DNA of 26,818 nt from JASFUX01 sp050050115 (GTDB taxonomy: Bacteria; Pseudomonadota; Alphaproteobacteria; Caulobacterales; Maricaulaceae). The translations under genes were made by a program, and so were the position numbers. Of this stretch, positions 15,146 to 23,171 are shown piece by piece. The notes under the pieces are model-generated. The model was not told where the DNA came from, did not search any database, and saw nothing but the letters and a program-made list of their open reading frames with translations. The stretch's first letter is position 1. Every line of letters starts with the position of its first letter. Location of the stretch: assembly GCA_050050115.1 (NCBI GenBank), contig JASFUX010000016.1, positions 1-26,818 on the forward strand. The letters are read 5' to 3'.

Positions 15146-16411
15146 TACGAACGACCGCTTTCGACTGCGGCCTCAAGCGGTCGATGCAACGCAGGCGTTA
15201 AATCGCGCGGCCGGGGTCTCGAAGTCCAGGGTTTTCCGCGGTCTCTCATTGAGCCGTCGCGCGATCTTGTCGAGATGCGCCTGGCTGTGCACGGACAAGT
15301 CGGTTCCTTTGGGAAAGTACTGCCGCAACAGCCCGTTGGTGTTCTCATTCGAGCCGCGCTGCCAGGGGCTTTGCGGGTCACAGAAGTAGACCGCCATGTC
15401 GGTCGCCAGCGTGAAGCGCGCATGCTCTGCGAGCTCCTTGCCGCGGTCCCAGGTCAGCGACTTGGCGAGTTCGCGCGGCAGGCTCCGGGCGTGTTTGATC
15501 AGCGCCGAGATCATCGACGCGGTGTCCTTGTTCGCCACCTTGACCAACATCACGTAGCGCGAATGACGCTCCACCAGCGTGGCGATGAAGGTGTTGTTCG
15601 AACCCGCGATCAGATCGCCCTCCCAGTGGCCTGGAACCGCGCGGTCCTCGGCCGCAGCGGGCCGTTGCCGGATCGAGACCGCGTCCTTGATCTGACCGAG
15701 CCCGGCTCCCTTAAGCGAGCTCGTCCTTGAACGGCGGATCGCGCGCCTCGACCTCAGATGCTTGACGAGATCCTTCTTCAAAGCGCCGCGGGCTTGGATG
15801 AACAGGCTCTTGTAGATCGTTTCGTGGGACACGCGGGCGCGCTCATTGTTGGGGCTCGTCAGCTTCAGCCAGCCTGCAATCTGCTGGGGCGACCAGTCTA
15901 GCGCCAGCTTCTCCGACACGGCCCGGGCGAGATGGGGAAGCTGAGCGAGCTTGGCCGGCTTGGGGCGCAGCGCGCGATCCCAGGCGGCCGTCTCGGCGCG
16001 CGCCGCGCGGTAGCGGCTGCGCCCGCCGTTCCGCGCCACCTCGCGGCTGACCGTCGAGGCCGGACGCGACAGACCGCGCGAGATCGCGCGCAAGGACAGA
16101 CCCGCGCTCAGCCCGCGCGAGATCTCCTCGCGCTCGGCGAGCGACAGCGCCCGAGATGATCGTCTCCGCGGCGGCGGACGCACCCCGCCCGTGGGGGCAA
16201 GCACCGCGAAGATCGATGAGTGCCCGCGATCAAACGCGCGCCCGATCGCGTGCAGGCTCTGCCCGGCCTTCCAGCGATCCCAAATCTCATCGCGCTGCTG
16301 AGGAGAGTAGTAGACCCGACGACGTTGCTTCATGCGCTCTGCTCCAGCTCACAGATGAACTAAAGCGTTGCGACGACCCGTTGAGACCACAACCCAAAGC
16401 GGTCATTCATA
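15146..16411 (-). mobile_element. IS30-family insertion sequence, complete copy
   Basis: The element encodes one DDE transposase and is bounded by imperfect inverted repeats of about 47 bp (15146-15192 and 16365-16411; 37 of 47 positions match by hand). The ends share the core GACCGCTTT. With ends at TACGAACG and TATGAATG, the flanking dinucleotide is AT on both sides, a possible 2-bp target duplication, as IS30 elements make; exact ends are uncertain by a few bases. It landed between the decayed integrase and the oxidoreductase cassette. Confidence 0.85.
15173..16333 (-). CDS. IS30-family DDE transposase
   Basis: A 386-residue transposase that looks intact. The N-terminal part has two helix-turn-helix regions (RRVYYSPQQRDEIWDRW, and LSLAEREEISRGLSAGLSLRAI with the IS30 signature SRPASTVSREVARNGG). 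The catalytic core carries GHWEGDLIAG (first Asp), LTWDRGKELAEH (second Asp) and WQRGSNENTNGLLRQYFPKGTD (Glu), as in the IS30 group. ATG 16333 is the natural start and the stop lies close to the left inverted repeat, giving normal family length. A homologous but truncated copy is present at 25850. Confidence 0.95.
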   Translation of the reverse strand: MKQRRRVYYSPQQRDEIWDRWKAGQSLHAIGRAFDRGHSSIFAVLAPTGGVRPPPRRRSSRALSLAEREEISRGLSAGLSLRAISRGLSRPASTVSREVARNGGRSRYRAARAETAAWDRALRPKPAKLAQLPHLARAVSEKLALDWSPQQIAGWLKLTSPNNERARVSHETIYKSLFIQARGALKKDLVKHLRSRRAIRRSRTSSLKGAGLGQIKDAVSIRQRPAAAEDRAVPGHWEGDLIAGSNNTFIATLVERHSRYVMLVKVANKDTASMISALIKHARSLPRELAKSLTWDRGKELAEHARFTLATDMAVYFCDPQSPWQRGSNENTNGLLRQYFPKGTDLSVHSQAHLDKIARRLNERPRKTLDFETPAARFNACVASTA

Positions 16412-16649
16412 ATTTTGTTGCTGGAATGATCGCTTTTCGCCGGACAGCCCATCGAAGTAGTGACAACCGACGAATGCCCCCGTCTGTGCTTTGACGACGA
16501 TGCGCGAGCGTTCTGCGGTTAACCTAACGCCCGGAGTTCGGTTGCCCGATCGAAATACAGCTCGCCGCGCGCCCGCTGCGGCCGCGTCGGATGAGCTTTG
16601 AATCGAGCCAAGAATTCGTAATCTAGGAGTTTGAATTGGGGGATGGGAG
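16412..16649. other. Non-coding stretch between IS30 and cassette
   Basis: No gene is supported. A segment at 16424-16439 (GAATGATCGCTTTTCG) resembles the IS30 terminal repeat and may be an old IS end. The ribosome binding site region GGGGGATGGGAG directly precedes the start codon of the next gene. No clear promoter was picked out. Confidence 0.4.
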
Positions 16650-17624
16650 ATGAGCAAGATGCCGCGGCTAATGGGGACTGCTTGCTTCATAATAGTGACG
16701 CTGGCGTGGCCGGCTGCACACGCACAACAGCCGCCTCCAGAGAGGCCGCTGACGATCTATCCGCCCGCGGGCCTGCCGATCATTCCCGTCATGGAGGGCT
16801 GGTACGACAATGAAGACGGTTCGGTGACCATCTCCTTCGGGTACCACAACAGGAATGAAGAAGGCGTCGTCATCGTTCCCTTCGGCGACAACAATTTCAT
16901 CGAGCCGGCCGAGTTCGACGGCGTTCAGCCGACGTTTTTCGATCGGGGCAGGCACACAGGCGTATTCACGATTACGCTGCCCGAGGAACGGCGTCGCGAC
17001 AGCGTCTGGTGGAACATCAAGACCGGAGCGAATCCGCTCTACAGAGTCCCCGGCCGCAGCGCGAGCGAAGCCTATCAGCTCGATCGCAATCCACGCCCGC
17101 TGGGCTCGGTCTCGCCGATCGTCTGGTTTGAAGAGGACGGCGTGCGCAGCTCCGGCCCCGACGGCGTCGAGACGGCGTTCGGCGAGCCCGTCCAAGCCGG
17201 CTCGCCCGTGACGTTGACGGTTCACGCCACGGATCCTTCCGAACGGGATCCGAACGACCCGAGATTCCAAGAGCCGGTGCCTCTGAACGTCGTATGGGAA
17301 GTCCACCAGGGACCTGCAGCGGTCGAGTTTTCGCGTCACGAGTCGACGCAGATCGCGCCGCCCGAGGAGCCGTCGGACCCTGACGCGGATGCCGACGCCG
17401 ACGCCGATTCTGACGCCGACGCTGAGGAGGCCGCGGATGAGCCTGCGGGCAACATCGTTCCTCTGGCCGAGGGGGCCGGGACGGCGCAGGTCATTGCAAA
17501 TTTTACCGAACCCGGAGAATATCTGCTGCGAATTCAGGTGGATAACTGGGCGGGGCCAGACAGCTCCGAAGCCGACCAGTGCTGTTGGACGAACGTGTAT
17601 CAACGTGTAACCGTTGTGCGCTGA
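16650..17624 (+). CDS. Secreted protein with Ig-like C-terminal domain, function unknown
   Basis: A 324-residue exported protein (signal peptide ending WPAAHAQQ). I do not recognise a named family. The first half is rich in aromatic, charged strands (GWYDNEDGSVTISFGYHNRN) with a Trp-Trp-Asn motif (SVWWNIKTG). The second half has Ig-like features (PVTLTVHATDPSE, LNVVWEVHQGPAAVEF, NFTEPGEYLLRIQVD) and ends with a paired-Cys motif DQCCWTN. Between them is a repeated acidic linker of about 16 residues, DADADADADSDADAEE, encoded by a GACGCC-like repeat, probably a flexible spacer. It is the first gene upstream of the PHM-like monooxygenase, on the same strand with a 65-bp gap that holds a TATAAT box. 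A structural or substrate-binding role is possible. Confidence 0.75.
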   Translation: MSKMPRLMGTACFIIVTLAWPAAHAQQPPPERPLTIYPPAGLPIIPVMEGWYDNEDGSVTISFGYHNRNEEGVVIVPFGDNNFIEPAEFDGVQPTFFDRGRHTGVFTITLPEERRRDSVWWNIKTGANPLYRVPGRSASEAYQLDRNPRPLGSVSPIVWFEEDGVRSSGPDGVETAFGEPVQAGSPVTLTVHATDPSERDPNDPRFQEPVPLNVVWEVHQGPAAVEFSRHESTQIAPPEEPSDPDADADADADSDADAEEAADEPAGNIVPLAEGAGTAQVIANFTEPGEYLLRIQVDNWAGPDSSEADQCCWTNVYQRVTVVR

Positions 17625-17655
17625 GAGAGGCGGCATCGATCAGCGAAGTGTGTTA

Positions 17656-17667
17656 AAATTATAATTT
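17656..17667 (+). promoter_or_regulatory. Candidate -10 box within a 12-bp palindrome
   Basis: AAATTATAATTT is perfectly symmetric and contains TATAAT at 17660-17665, a consensus -10 hexamer. It lies 24 bp before the start of the PHM-like gene. No good -35 box was found 17 bp upstream, so an activator may be needed, or the element is simply an AT-rich operator. It would let the monooxygenase be transcribed apart from the gene before it. Confidence 0.45.
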
Positions 17668-17689
17668 CCGGGGAATCTGGGAGAGGCTT

Positions 17690-19042
17690 ATGACGTTGTC
17701 CCGCTGCTTGACAATCGCTCCGGCGGTCCTTGTGACCGCCTTCAACGTCAGTGCTCCGAGCGCCGCCCAAACGGTTCCGGCGGAAGAGATCACCTACAAC
17801 AGCCACGTCGCCGCGATCATCAACGAGAACTGCGTGGTCTGCCATCGCGAGGGCGGCATCGCCCCGATGCAGTTCACCTCCTACGAGGCGACACGTCCCT
17901 GGGCGCCGATCATCCGCTACCGGGTCGAGAACCGGGAGATGCCTCCATATGCCTATGATCAGGGCATCGGCATTCAGGAGCTGGTCGGCGACTGGCGTCT
18001 CGAACAGTCGGAAATCGACACGATTATAGCCTGGGTGGATCAGGGTGCGCCGCTCGGCGATCCCGACGTCGCGCCTCCGCAGGTCGAAATACCGAGCTTA
18101 GACGAGTGGAACTTCGAGCCTGAACTTGGCCCGCCTGATCTCATCGTCGAATCCGTGCCGATCGATATTCCGGCGGCCGGCAACGATATGTGGCACAGGC
18201 CCTATGTGCCGGTGAACCTCGACGGCGATCGTTGCATCAGAGCGATGCAGGTCAGGCCGCGGGGCGCGGCGAAGGCCGTCGTGCACCACGCCAATTCCGC
18301 GTACGAGATTCCCACTGAGGATGGTGAAGACTACGAGCGCTTCAGCCAGCTTACCGAGTACGCCATGGGCAAATGGGGCGAAATGATCCCCGAAGGCGTT
18401 TGCCGCAGGTTGCCGGCGAACGGCCGCGTCCGTTGGGACATTCACATGTATCCGGGCGGCCTTGGCGCGATGGCGCCGGGCGAGATGATCGAGAACAACG
18501 TCGTTGAGCTCGGCGTCTGGTTCTACCCCGAAGGCTACGAAGCCGACGCGAGATACGAGCAGGATCTGGCGCTCTACCGTATCGGTCAGCAGAGCGATCT
18601 GATCATCCCGCCGCACGGCTACGAGATGACACAGGGCTTTCACACCTTCGATCACCCGGTCCGCATCGACAGCTTCCAACCCCACGGGCATCTGCGGATG
18701 AGGGCGGCCTCGCTTGAGATCTTCTATCCCGAGACCGGCGTCACCGAACCGATCAGCCAGATCTCCAATTGGAGCGCGACTTGGCATCACAGCCATATCT
18801 ACGAGCCTGACGTTGCGCCGCTGGTTCCTGCGGGGGCCGTCTTGGTGATCAAGCAGTGGTATGACAATACGGCGGACAATCCCAACAATCCGGACCCGGA
18901 TTTGTTCGTGATGGGCGGCAGCCGGACGGCCGACGAGATGACGCATGCTTGGATCGCCGTCACGCACCTCGATGAAGAAGGCTATCAGGAGCTGCTGGCC
19001 GAGCGGGAAGCGCGCGACGACGCCGACTCTCCGCCAAGCTAA
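17690..19042 (+). CDS. Cytochrome c-PHM-like copper monooxygenase fusion
   Basis: A 450-residue periplasmic enzyme (signal peptide to about AAQ27). The N-terminal domain is a c-type cytochrome with C48-V-V-C51-H52 and a MPPY-type loop (M84). The rest matches the type II copper monooxygenases of the PHM/dopamine-beta-monooxygenase superfamily. All six copper ligands have counterparts: H199 and H200 (AVVHHAN), H252 (WDIHMYP), H332 and H334 (QPHGHLRM) and M417 (GGSRTADEMTHAW, close to the GGTSSDEM region of PHM). Such enzymes hydroxylate an activated C-H bond using O2 and external electrons. The fused heme could replace ascorbate as donor, which is inference. GGGAGAGG precedes the ATG, and the Met-rich lipoprotein begins nine bases after the stop. 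The substrate is unknown. Confidence 0.85.
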   Translation: MTLSRCLTIAPAVLVTAFNVSAPSAAQTVPAEEITYNSHVAAIINENCVVCHREGGIAPMQFTSYEATRPWAPIIRYRVENREMPPYAYDQGIGIQELVGDWRLEQSEIDTIIAWVDQGAPLGDPDVAPPQVEIPSLDEWNFEPELGPPDLIVESVPIDIPAAGNDMWHRPYVPVNLDGDRCIRAMQVRPRGAAKAVVHHANSAYEIPTEDGEDYERFSQLTEYAMGKWGEMIPEGVCRRLPANGRVRWDIHMYPGGLGAMAPGEMIENNVVELGVWFYPEGYEADARYEQDLALYRIGQQSDLIIPPHGYEMTQGFHTFDHPVRIDSFQPHGHLRMRAASLEIFYPETGVTEPISQISNWSATWHHSHIYEPDVAPLVPAGAVLVIKQWYDNTADNPNNPDPDLFVMGGSRTADEMTHAWIAVTHLDEEGYQELLAEREARDDADSPPS

Positions 19043-19051
19043 GCTGGAGTC

Positions 19052-20167
19052 ATGCGCGCTCGAAGTTTGCTCTTCTTCGTTCTAACGCCGCTCATCGCAG
19101 GGGCGGCGTGCGATCAGTCGGTCGGCGAGACCTCAGGTCAGGTTGAGCCTGAGGTTTCGAGCGTGTTCGACCCTGCGTACGTCGCTCAGGCGCAGATGTT
19201 CGAAGAGATTGCGGCGATCGACGCCTCCGCAGAGATGCAGGCGGCGCGCGACGCATTCGAAAGAACGCTGCGCATGCGCGCCGAGATGTCGATGGCCGAG
19301 ATGATGGCCGCGATGAGCATGGAATCGGGAATGATGATGCCCGGTCCCTACGACGCGCAGGAAACCGCGGTCAGCGCCGGGATGATCGAGGCGCTGGAGT
19401 CACGGCCGTCACCCGCGGCGGTGCGCAGCGCTTACGACGACTCCCCCCTGCCTGATCGCGCGGTCGAAGTGATCCAATCCGGTCACGGGTTCGAAAGCCG
19501 GGTCTACGAAATCCTCTCCGATGGTTCGATCGACGACAAGGCGGCGGCGCTCGCCGCGGCGGTGGAAGCCTATCTCTCGGAAGACCTGACCGTGCCGGCC
19601 CAGCCGATGCCCGCAGAGCTGCTGCTCGAGCACCCGCACGCCGGCGCGTTCTCGGACGGCTATCCCAAGCTCAGCCGCGTGCTTTGGTCCGCGCAGTGGC
19701 TGCAGCTCGCGACAATCGAAGCTCTGCTGAACGACGCGCAGCAGCCGTCAGGCGGCGTCGCCACCGTGAACGAGCGGTTTCAGAACAAGATATCGAACGG
19801 CGACCAAAGCGGATCGCCGGCGCCGGTGGAGCTGCCGATGGCGCCCGCGATCGCGCCGACGCTCTTCAGCCTGAGCCCCGACACGGCGATCGTCCTCGAT
19901 AATCTCAACATGTTCGAGGCCGTGGTCGCCGATATCATGAGCTATCCCAACCTCGAGGGCCGGGATGCGCTTATCAACGCACTGGCGGACCGGTTCACCA
20001 GCCGGGACGAAGACTTCGCGACGACCTACGACTACGTCGTGTCTTCGTTGCGGGGCGGGATCTACAACCAGGGCGGTCCGGCGATCGGCCAATTGGCGCG
20101 ATCGGAACGCAATCGCTCACGCTCCGAAATGGGAATGGAGCACGCGATGGTGATGTCCGTCCCCTAA
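19052..20167 (+). CDS. Met-rich exported protein, probable lipoprotein, function unknown
   Basis: A 371-residue protein with a signal sequence ending at Cys20 (LIAGAAC), likely a lipoprotein, although position -3 is Gly rather than Leu. A Met-rich, mostly helical segment near residues 72-94 (RMRAEMSMAEMMAAMS, then MESGMMMPG) could bind copper. The rest is mainly helical and Ala-rich with no motif I can name. It follows the PHM-like gene by nine bases, so it is very likely co-translated and may serve the same enzyme, for example by supplying copper. That role is only an inference. It ends 158 bp from the convergent cytochrome c gene. Confidence 0.75.
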   Translation: MRARSLLFFVLTPLIAGAACDQSVGETSGQVEPEVSSVFDPAYVAQAQMFEEIAAIDASAEMQAARDAFERTLRMRAEMSMAEMMAAMSMESGMMMPGPYDAQETAVSAGMIEALESRPSPAAVRSAYDDSPLPDRAVEVIQSGHGFESRVYEILSDGSIDDKAAALAAAVEAYLSEDLTVPAQPMPAELLLEHPHAGAFSDGYPKLSRVLWSAQWLQLATIEALLNDAQQPSGGVATVNERFQNKISNGDQSGSPAPVELPMAPAIAPTLFSLSPDTAIVLDNLNMFEAVVADIMSYPNLEGRDALINALADRFTSRDEDFATTYDYVVSSLRGGIYNQGGPAIGQLARSERNRSRSEMGMEHAMVMSVP

Positions 20168-20325
20168 TGCGGTCGGATTGACCGGTTCGGCGCTCCCGCC
20201 AAAAACTTGGATGCCCTGATTCTCCGCGCTGGCCGGACCGGGGGGCCCTGATGGACAGACGAGCGCCCGGACGCATTTGCCTTCGCAGCCCCGGAACTTG
20301 CCCCGACGCGCGGAGCCCGCCGGCG

Positions 20326-20787
20326 CTACTCCGACGCCGACGCCAGTTCCTCCGGCGGGCGAGCTTCGAACACGATCTGGGCCTGGGCCGCTTTACGTCT
20401 GTGCAGCTCGAGCTCGCCGGTCGGAAATTCGTTGGCTTCGAGGATGAAGGCCAGGATGTCCGTCGCCTCCTGGCTCGACAGCGAGCCCGGCGCGCTCAAC
20501 GGCATCGTCACGCGGATGCGCTCTTGCATCGTGCCGAGATCGATGGTGTTCCACGCTGACATGAACCGGCCCCCGGCGAGGCTCGGTCCGGCGTCGACGC
20601 CTTCGAGCTGCGCGCCATGACAGACGACGCAGTGCTCATTGTAGAGCGCGCCGCCGCGCGCGGCCTGCTCGGAGGTGTAGACGCCCTCCCAGGCCGAGCG
20701 GCCGGGGGACTGAGCGGACGCGGCCGCCGCCAGGCACGCCGCCGCCGCTGCGAACGCCAAGGCTCCAATACTCTCTGCAATGTTCAC
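20326..20787 (-). CDS. Periplasmic mono-heme cytochrome c
   Basis: A 153-residue c-type cytochrome. GTG 20787 is chosen because AGGAG lies about ten bases upstream and the product then begins with a signal peptide (cleavage near ASAQS); the longer frame from 20844 lacks these features. Heme attachment is C53-V-V-C56-H57 and the likely axial ligand is M95 in VTMPLSAPG. The helix after it (SSQEATDILAFILEANEFP) is typical of class I cytochromes that pair with PQQ dehydrogenases. It starts 53 bp after the PQQ dehydrogenase stop on the same strand, so it is the probable direct electron acceptor of that enzyme. Confidence 0.9.
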   Translation of the reverse strand: MNIAESIGALAFAAAAACLAAAASAQSPGRSAWEGVYTSEQAARGGALYNEHCVVCHGAQLEGVDAGPSLAGGRFMSAWNTIDLGTMQERIRVTMPLSAPGSLSSQEATDILAFILEANEFPTGELELHRRKAAQAQIVFEARPPEELASASE

Positions 20788-20840
20788 GACGGGGCGTCTC
20801 CTGCTGCCGACATCAGTCCCTCGATTGCAGTCCTTAAACA

Positions 20841-22931
20841 TCAATCTTGTGGCAGCGTGAAGGCGATGTACTCGCTCGGATAGGCGCCGCCGCCGACCGC
20901 GACGACGATGAATTGGCGGCCGTCGACCATATAGGTCATCGGGCTGCCGCTTTGCTGAGCTGGCATCGGCACCGCGCCAACTTGCTCGCCGGTGGCTTTG
21001 TCGTAGGCGCGCAGCATCGCACCGCGACCGAACACCGGGTGCGTCGTAATCGAAGGATCGCCCATCACCACCAACGTGGAGGTAACCATGTTGCCAACGC
21101 TTCCGCGCTGGCCAGTCTTGGGAATGTCAATGCCCTCGAGCGCGGGGTGATTGCGGACCTGGTCGGGCGTGTCACCGTGGGGCACGCTCCACAACAGCTC
21201 GCCAGCATTCACATCGATCGCTGAGAGCACGCCGTAGGGGGGCGCGGCGATGGGCAAGCCGTCCACTGAGAGACTCGGAACGGTCGCGTTGGGGTCGATG
21301 CCCTCTTCTTCGATAGTGCGCACCGGCTCCGGCGCACCGGGCGCTTGGCCCGTGCCGGCGGCGTAGGCGATGCGGAAGCGCTGACCCGCAACGCCATACT
21401 GATAGGCGAGGTCCGTGAAGCCTTCCGGCGGTGGCCGCACCGACGGGCCCGACACCGCGGACGTCGATGCGGGCGCATAGACGATGTTGGTTTCCGGATC
21501 GAAGGCGGCGCCGGGCCAGTTGGTGCCGCCGCTGGCGTTGCCGACGTTGATCGCGCCGACGATCCCGCCGACTTCTCCGGCGACCGGCGGATTGTAAAGC
21601 GGCCCCATGCGATAGTGCGAAAGTATCTCCATCGCCTGCTCATGCAGCTCAGGCGTGAAGTTGATGACGTCCTCGGGGCCGTAGATCTGGTTGCGACCGT
21701 AGGCGGGCGGCCGGCTGGGGATCGGCTGAGTTGGCGAGTACCATTCGCCTGGCACGTCGCCGACAAGCATCTCGGTTTCCTCGATCGGCCACACCGGTTC
21801 GCCGGTCAGGCGATTGAAGACAAAGAGAAGATTCTGCTTGGTCGGCAGGGCCACCGCAGGGATGTCCTCCCCGTCCACCGTGATGTCCATGAGCAGCGGC
21901 GCGGACGACAGATCGTGGTCCCAGATCGGATGGTGCACGATCTGGAAGTGCCAGATGCGCTCGCCGGTCTCGAGGTCGACCGCTACCAGCGACTCGCCGA
22001 ACAGATTGTCGCCCGGACGCGATCCGCCGTAAAAGTCCGATGTCGGAGATTCGACCGGCAGGTAGGCAATGCCGTTTTCTTCGTCGACGGTCATCTGGGT
22101 CCAGACGCCGGTGTTGCCGTTGTTCTCCCACGAGCCGTCGAGCCAGGTCTCGTTGCCGAACTCGCCCGGCGCCGGGATGGTGTCGAACCGCCAAATCATC
22201 TCGCCGGTCCGCACGTCATAGGCGCGCACGACACCCTTCGAGTTGTTCGACGTTTCGACCGTGAAGCCTTCCTTCATGGAGGAGCCGACGAGCACGGTGT
22301 TTCCGGAGATCACCGGCGTCGCGTGAATGCCGATTTCGCCGGTTTCAAGATCGATTTGCTGACGATCGCTGTGGTAGACGCCGACTTTGAGGTCGACGAC
22401 GCCGTCATCACCAAAGCTTTCGATCGGCTGGCCGGTGTGCGCGTTGAGCGCGATCATGCGATAGCCAGGGGTAAAGTAGACGACGCGATCGTCGCCTTGG
22501 CCGTCAGTCCAGTAAGCGACGCCGCGGCCCGACAGCTGACGCGGCGCGAGCGCGCCCCGCAGACCCTCGTCCATCGAGTACACCCACTTGAGCTCGCCGG
22601 TGGCCGCATCGAGAGCGATCACAGCGCGCCGCGTGCCGGCGGTGGTGTAGAGCGTGTCGCCGATCATCAGCGGCGTGCCCTCGAGCTTGTACTCCGGTCC
22701 CGGGCCAAAATTCGCAGTGGGGAGAGTCCAGGCGACTTCGAGGTCGTCGAAGTTGCTCGCGTCGATCTGGTCGAGCGGGGAATAGCGCGAACCCGCCAAG
22801 TCCGCGGTGTAGTGCGGCCACTCCCCGTTCGCCGTGCTCGGCATTCCCGTTTGCGCGCCCGCCGCAGTTGGCGCGAGCAGGCTCGCCGCTGCGATCACGC
22901 TTGAAATCGGCAGTTTCGACCTGGATCTCAT
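20841..22931 (-). CDS. PQQ-dependent dehydrogenase
   Basis: A 696-residue periplasmic quinoprotein (signal peptide ending TAAGAQ). The propeller blades carry repeated docking motifs: ALDAATGELKW, AYDVRTGEMIW, AVDLETGERIW, FNRLTGEPVW and AIDVNAGELLW. The active-site strand is VHHPIWDHDLSSAPLL, with a probable catalytic Asp. I find no Cys in the protein, so the vicinal disulfide typical of methanol/ethanol dehydrogenases is absent; the type is nearer the membrane glucose dehydrogenase family but without its membrane helices. It would oxidise an alcohol or aldose and pass electrons to the cytochrome encoded next. GGGGAGG lies nine bases before ATG. No PQQ biosynthesis genes are in the window. 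The substrate is unknown. Confidence 0.92.
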   Translation of the reverse strand: MRSRSKLPISSVIAAASLLAPTAAGAQTGMPSTANGEWPHYTADLAGSRYSPLDQIDASNFDDLEVAWTLPTANFGPGPEYKLEGTPLMIGDTLYTTAGTRRAVIALDAATGELKWVYSMDEGLRGALAPRQLSGRGVAYWTDGQGDDRVVYFTPGYRMIALNAHTGQPIESFGDDGVVDLKVGVYHSDRQQIDLETGEIGIHATPVISGNTVLVGSSMKEGFTVETSNNSKGVVRAYDVRTGEMIWRFDTIPAPGEFGNETWLDGSWENNGNTGVWTQMTVDEENGIAYLPVESPTSDFYGGSRPGDNLFGESLVAVDLETGERIWHFQIVHHPIWDHDLSSAPLLMDITVDGEDIPAVALPTKQNLLFVFNRLTGEPVWPIEETEMLVGDVPGEWYSPTQPIPSRPPAYGRNQIYGPEDVINFTPELHEQAMEILSHYRMGPLYNPPVAGEVGGIVGAINVGNASGGTNWPGAAFDPETNIVYAPASTSAVSGPSVRPPPEGFTDLAYQYGVAGQRFRIAYAAGTGQAPGAPEPVRTIEEEGIDPNATVPSLSVDGLPIAAPPYGVLSAIDVNAGELLWSVPHGDTPDQVRNHPALEGIDIPKTGQRGSVGNMVTSTLVVMGDPSITTHPVFGRGAMLRAYDKATGEQVGAVPMPAQQSGSPMTYMVDGRQFIVVAVGGGAYPSEYIAFTLPQD

Positions 22932-23171
22932 CAGGCTACGCCTCCCCTTCAGGGCTCTTGGCCCTCTTTAGTTTGGCGCCGACCCTCTCGCCAGGGTCCG
23001 GGCCGCCCCACCCATCACACTCCGCCCAGCAAGCCGAAGATTCATTGACGGCCCTCTGCCAGGAGAGTCTAGAATTGAATGCATGCTGCTCGGCGAGGCG
23101 AACGTCGTCAACTAGCCCTTCGCTGGCGTGCAATGGCGCGCGATAGCGGGGCCGCAGGGTGGGGAGGGAAC
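22932..23171. promoter_or_regulatory. Divergent promoter region of PQQ dehydrogenase and PAL-like protein 1
   Basis: A plus-strand promoter candidate is TTGACG (23045-23050), a 17-bp spacer and TCTAGA (23068-23073), about 100 bp before the PAL-like start. A 5-bp hairpin (AGGGC, loop TCTTG, GCCCT; 22951-22965) lies in the minus-strand leader of the dehydrogenase. The start at 23172 is supported by GGGAGGGAA directly upstream. One regulator could control both sides, but no operator was identified. Confidence 0.4.

Noticed and set aside
16403..16690. 95-residue minus-strand frame next to IS30
   Set aside because: No domain, no ribosome binding site and an overlap with the start of the secreted protein gene.
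17385..17436. GACGCC-like tandem repeat as a CRISPR or satellite repeat
   Set aside because: It is in frame inside a gene and encodes an Asp-Ala linker; there are no spacers.
21345..22904. 519-residue open frame opposite the PQQ dehydrogenase
   Set aside because: Antisense shadow without a recognisable fold.
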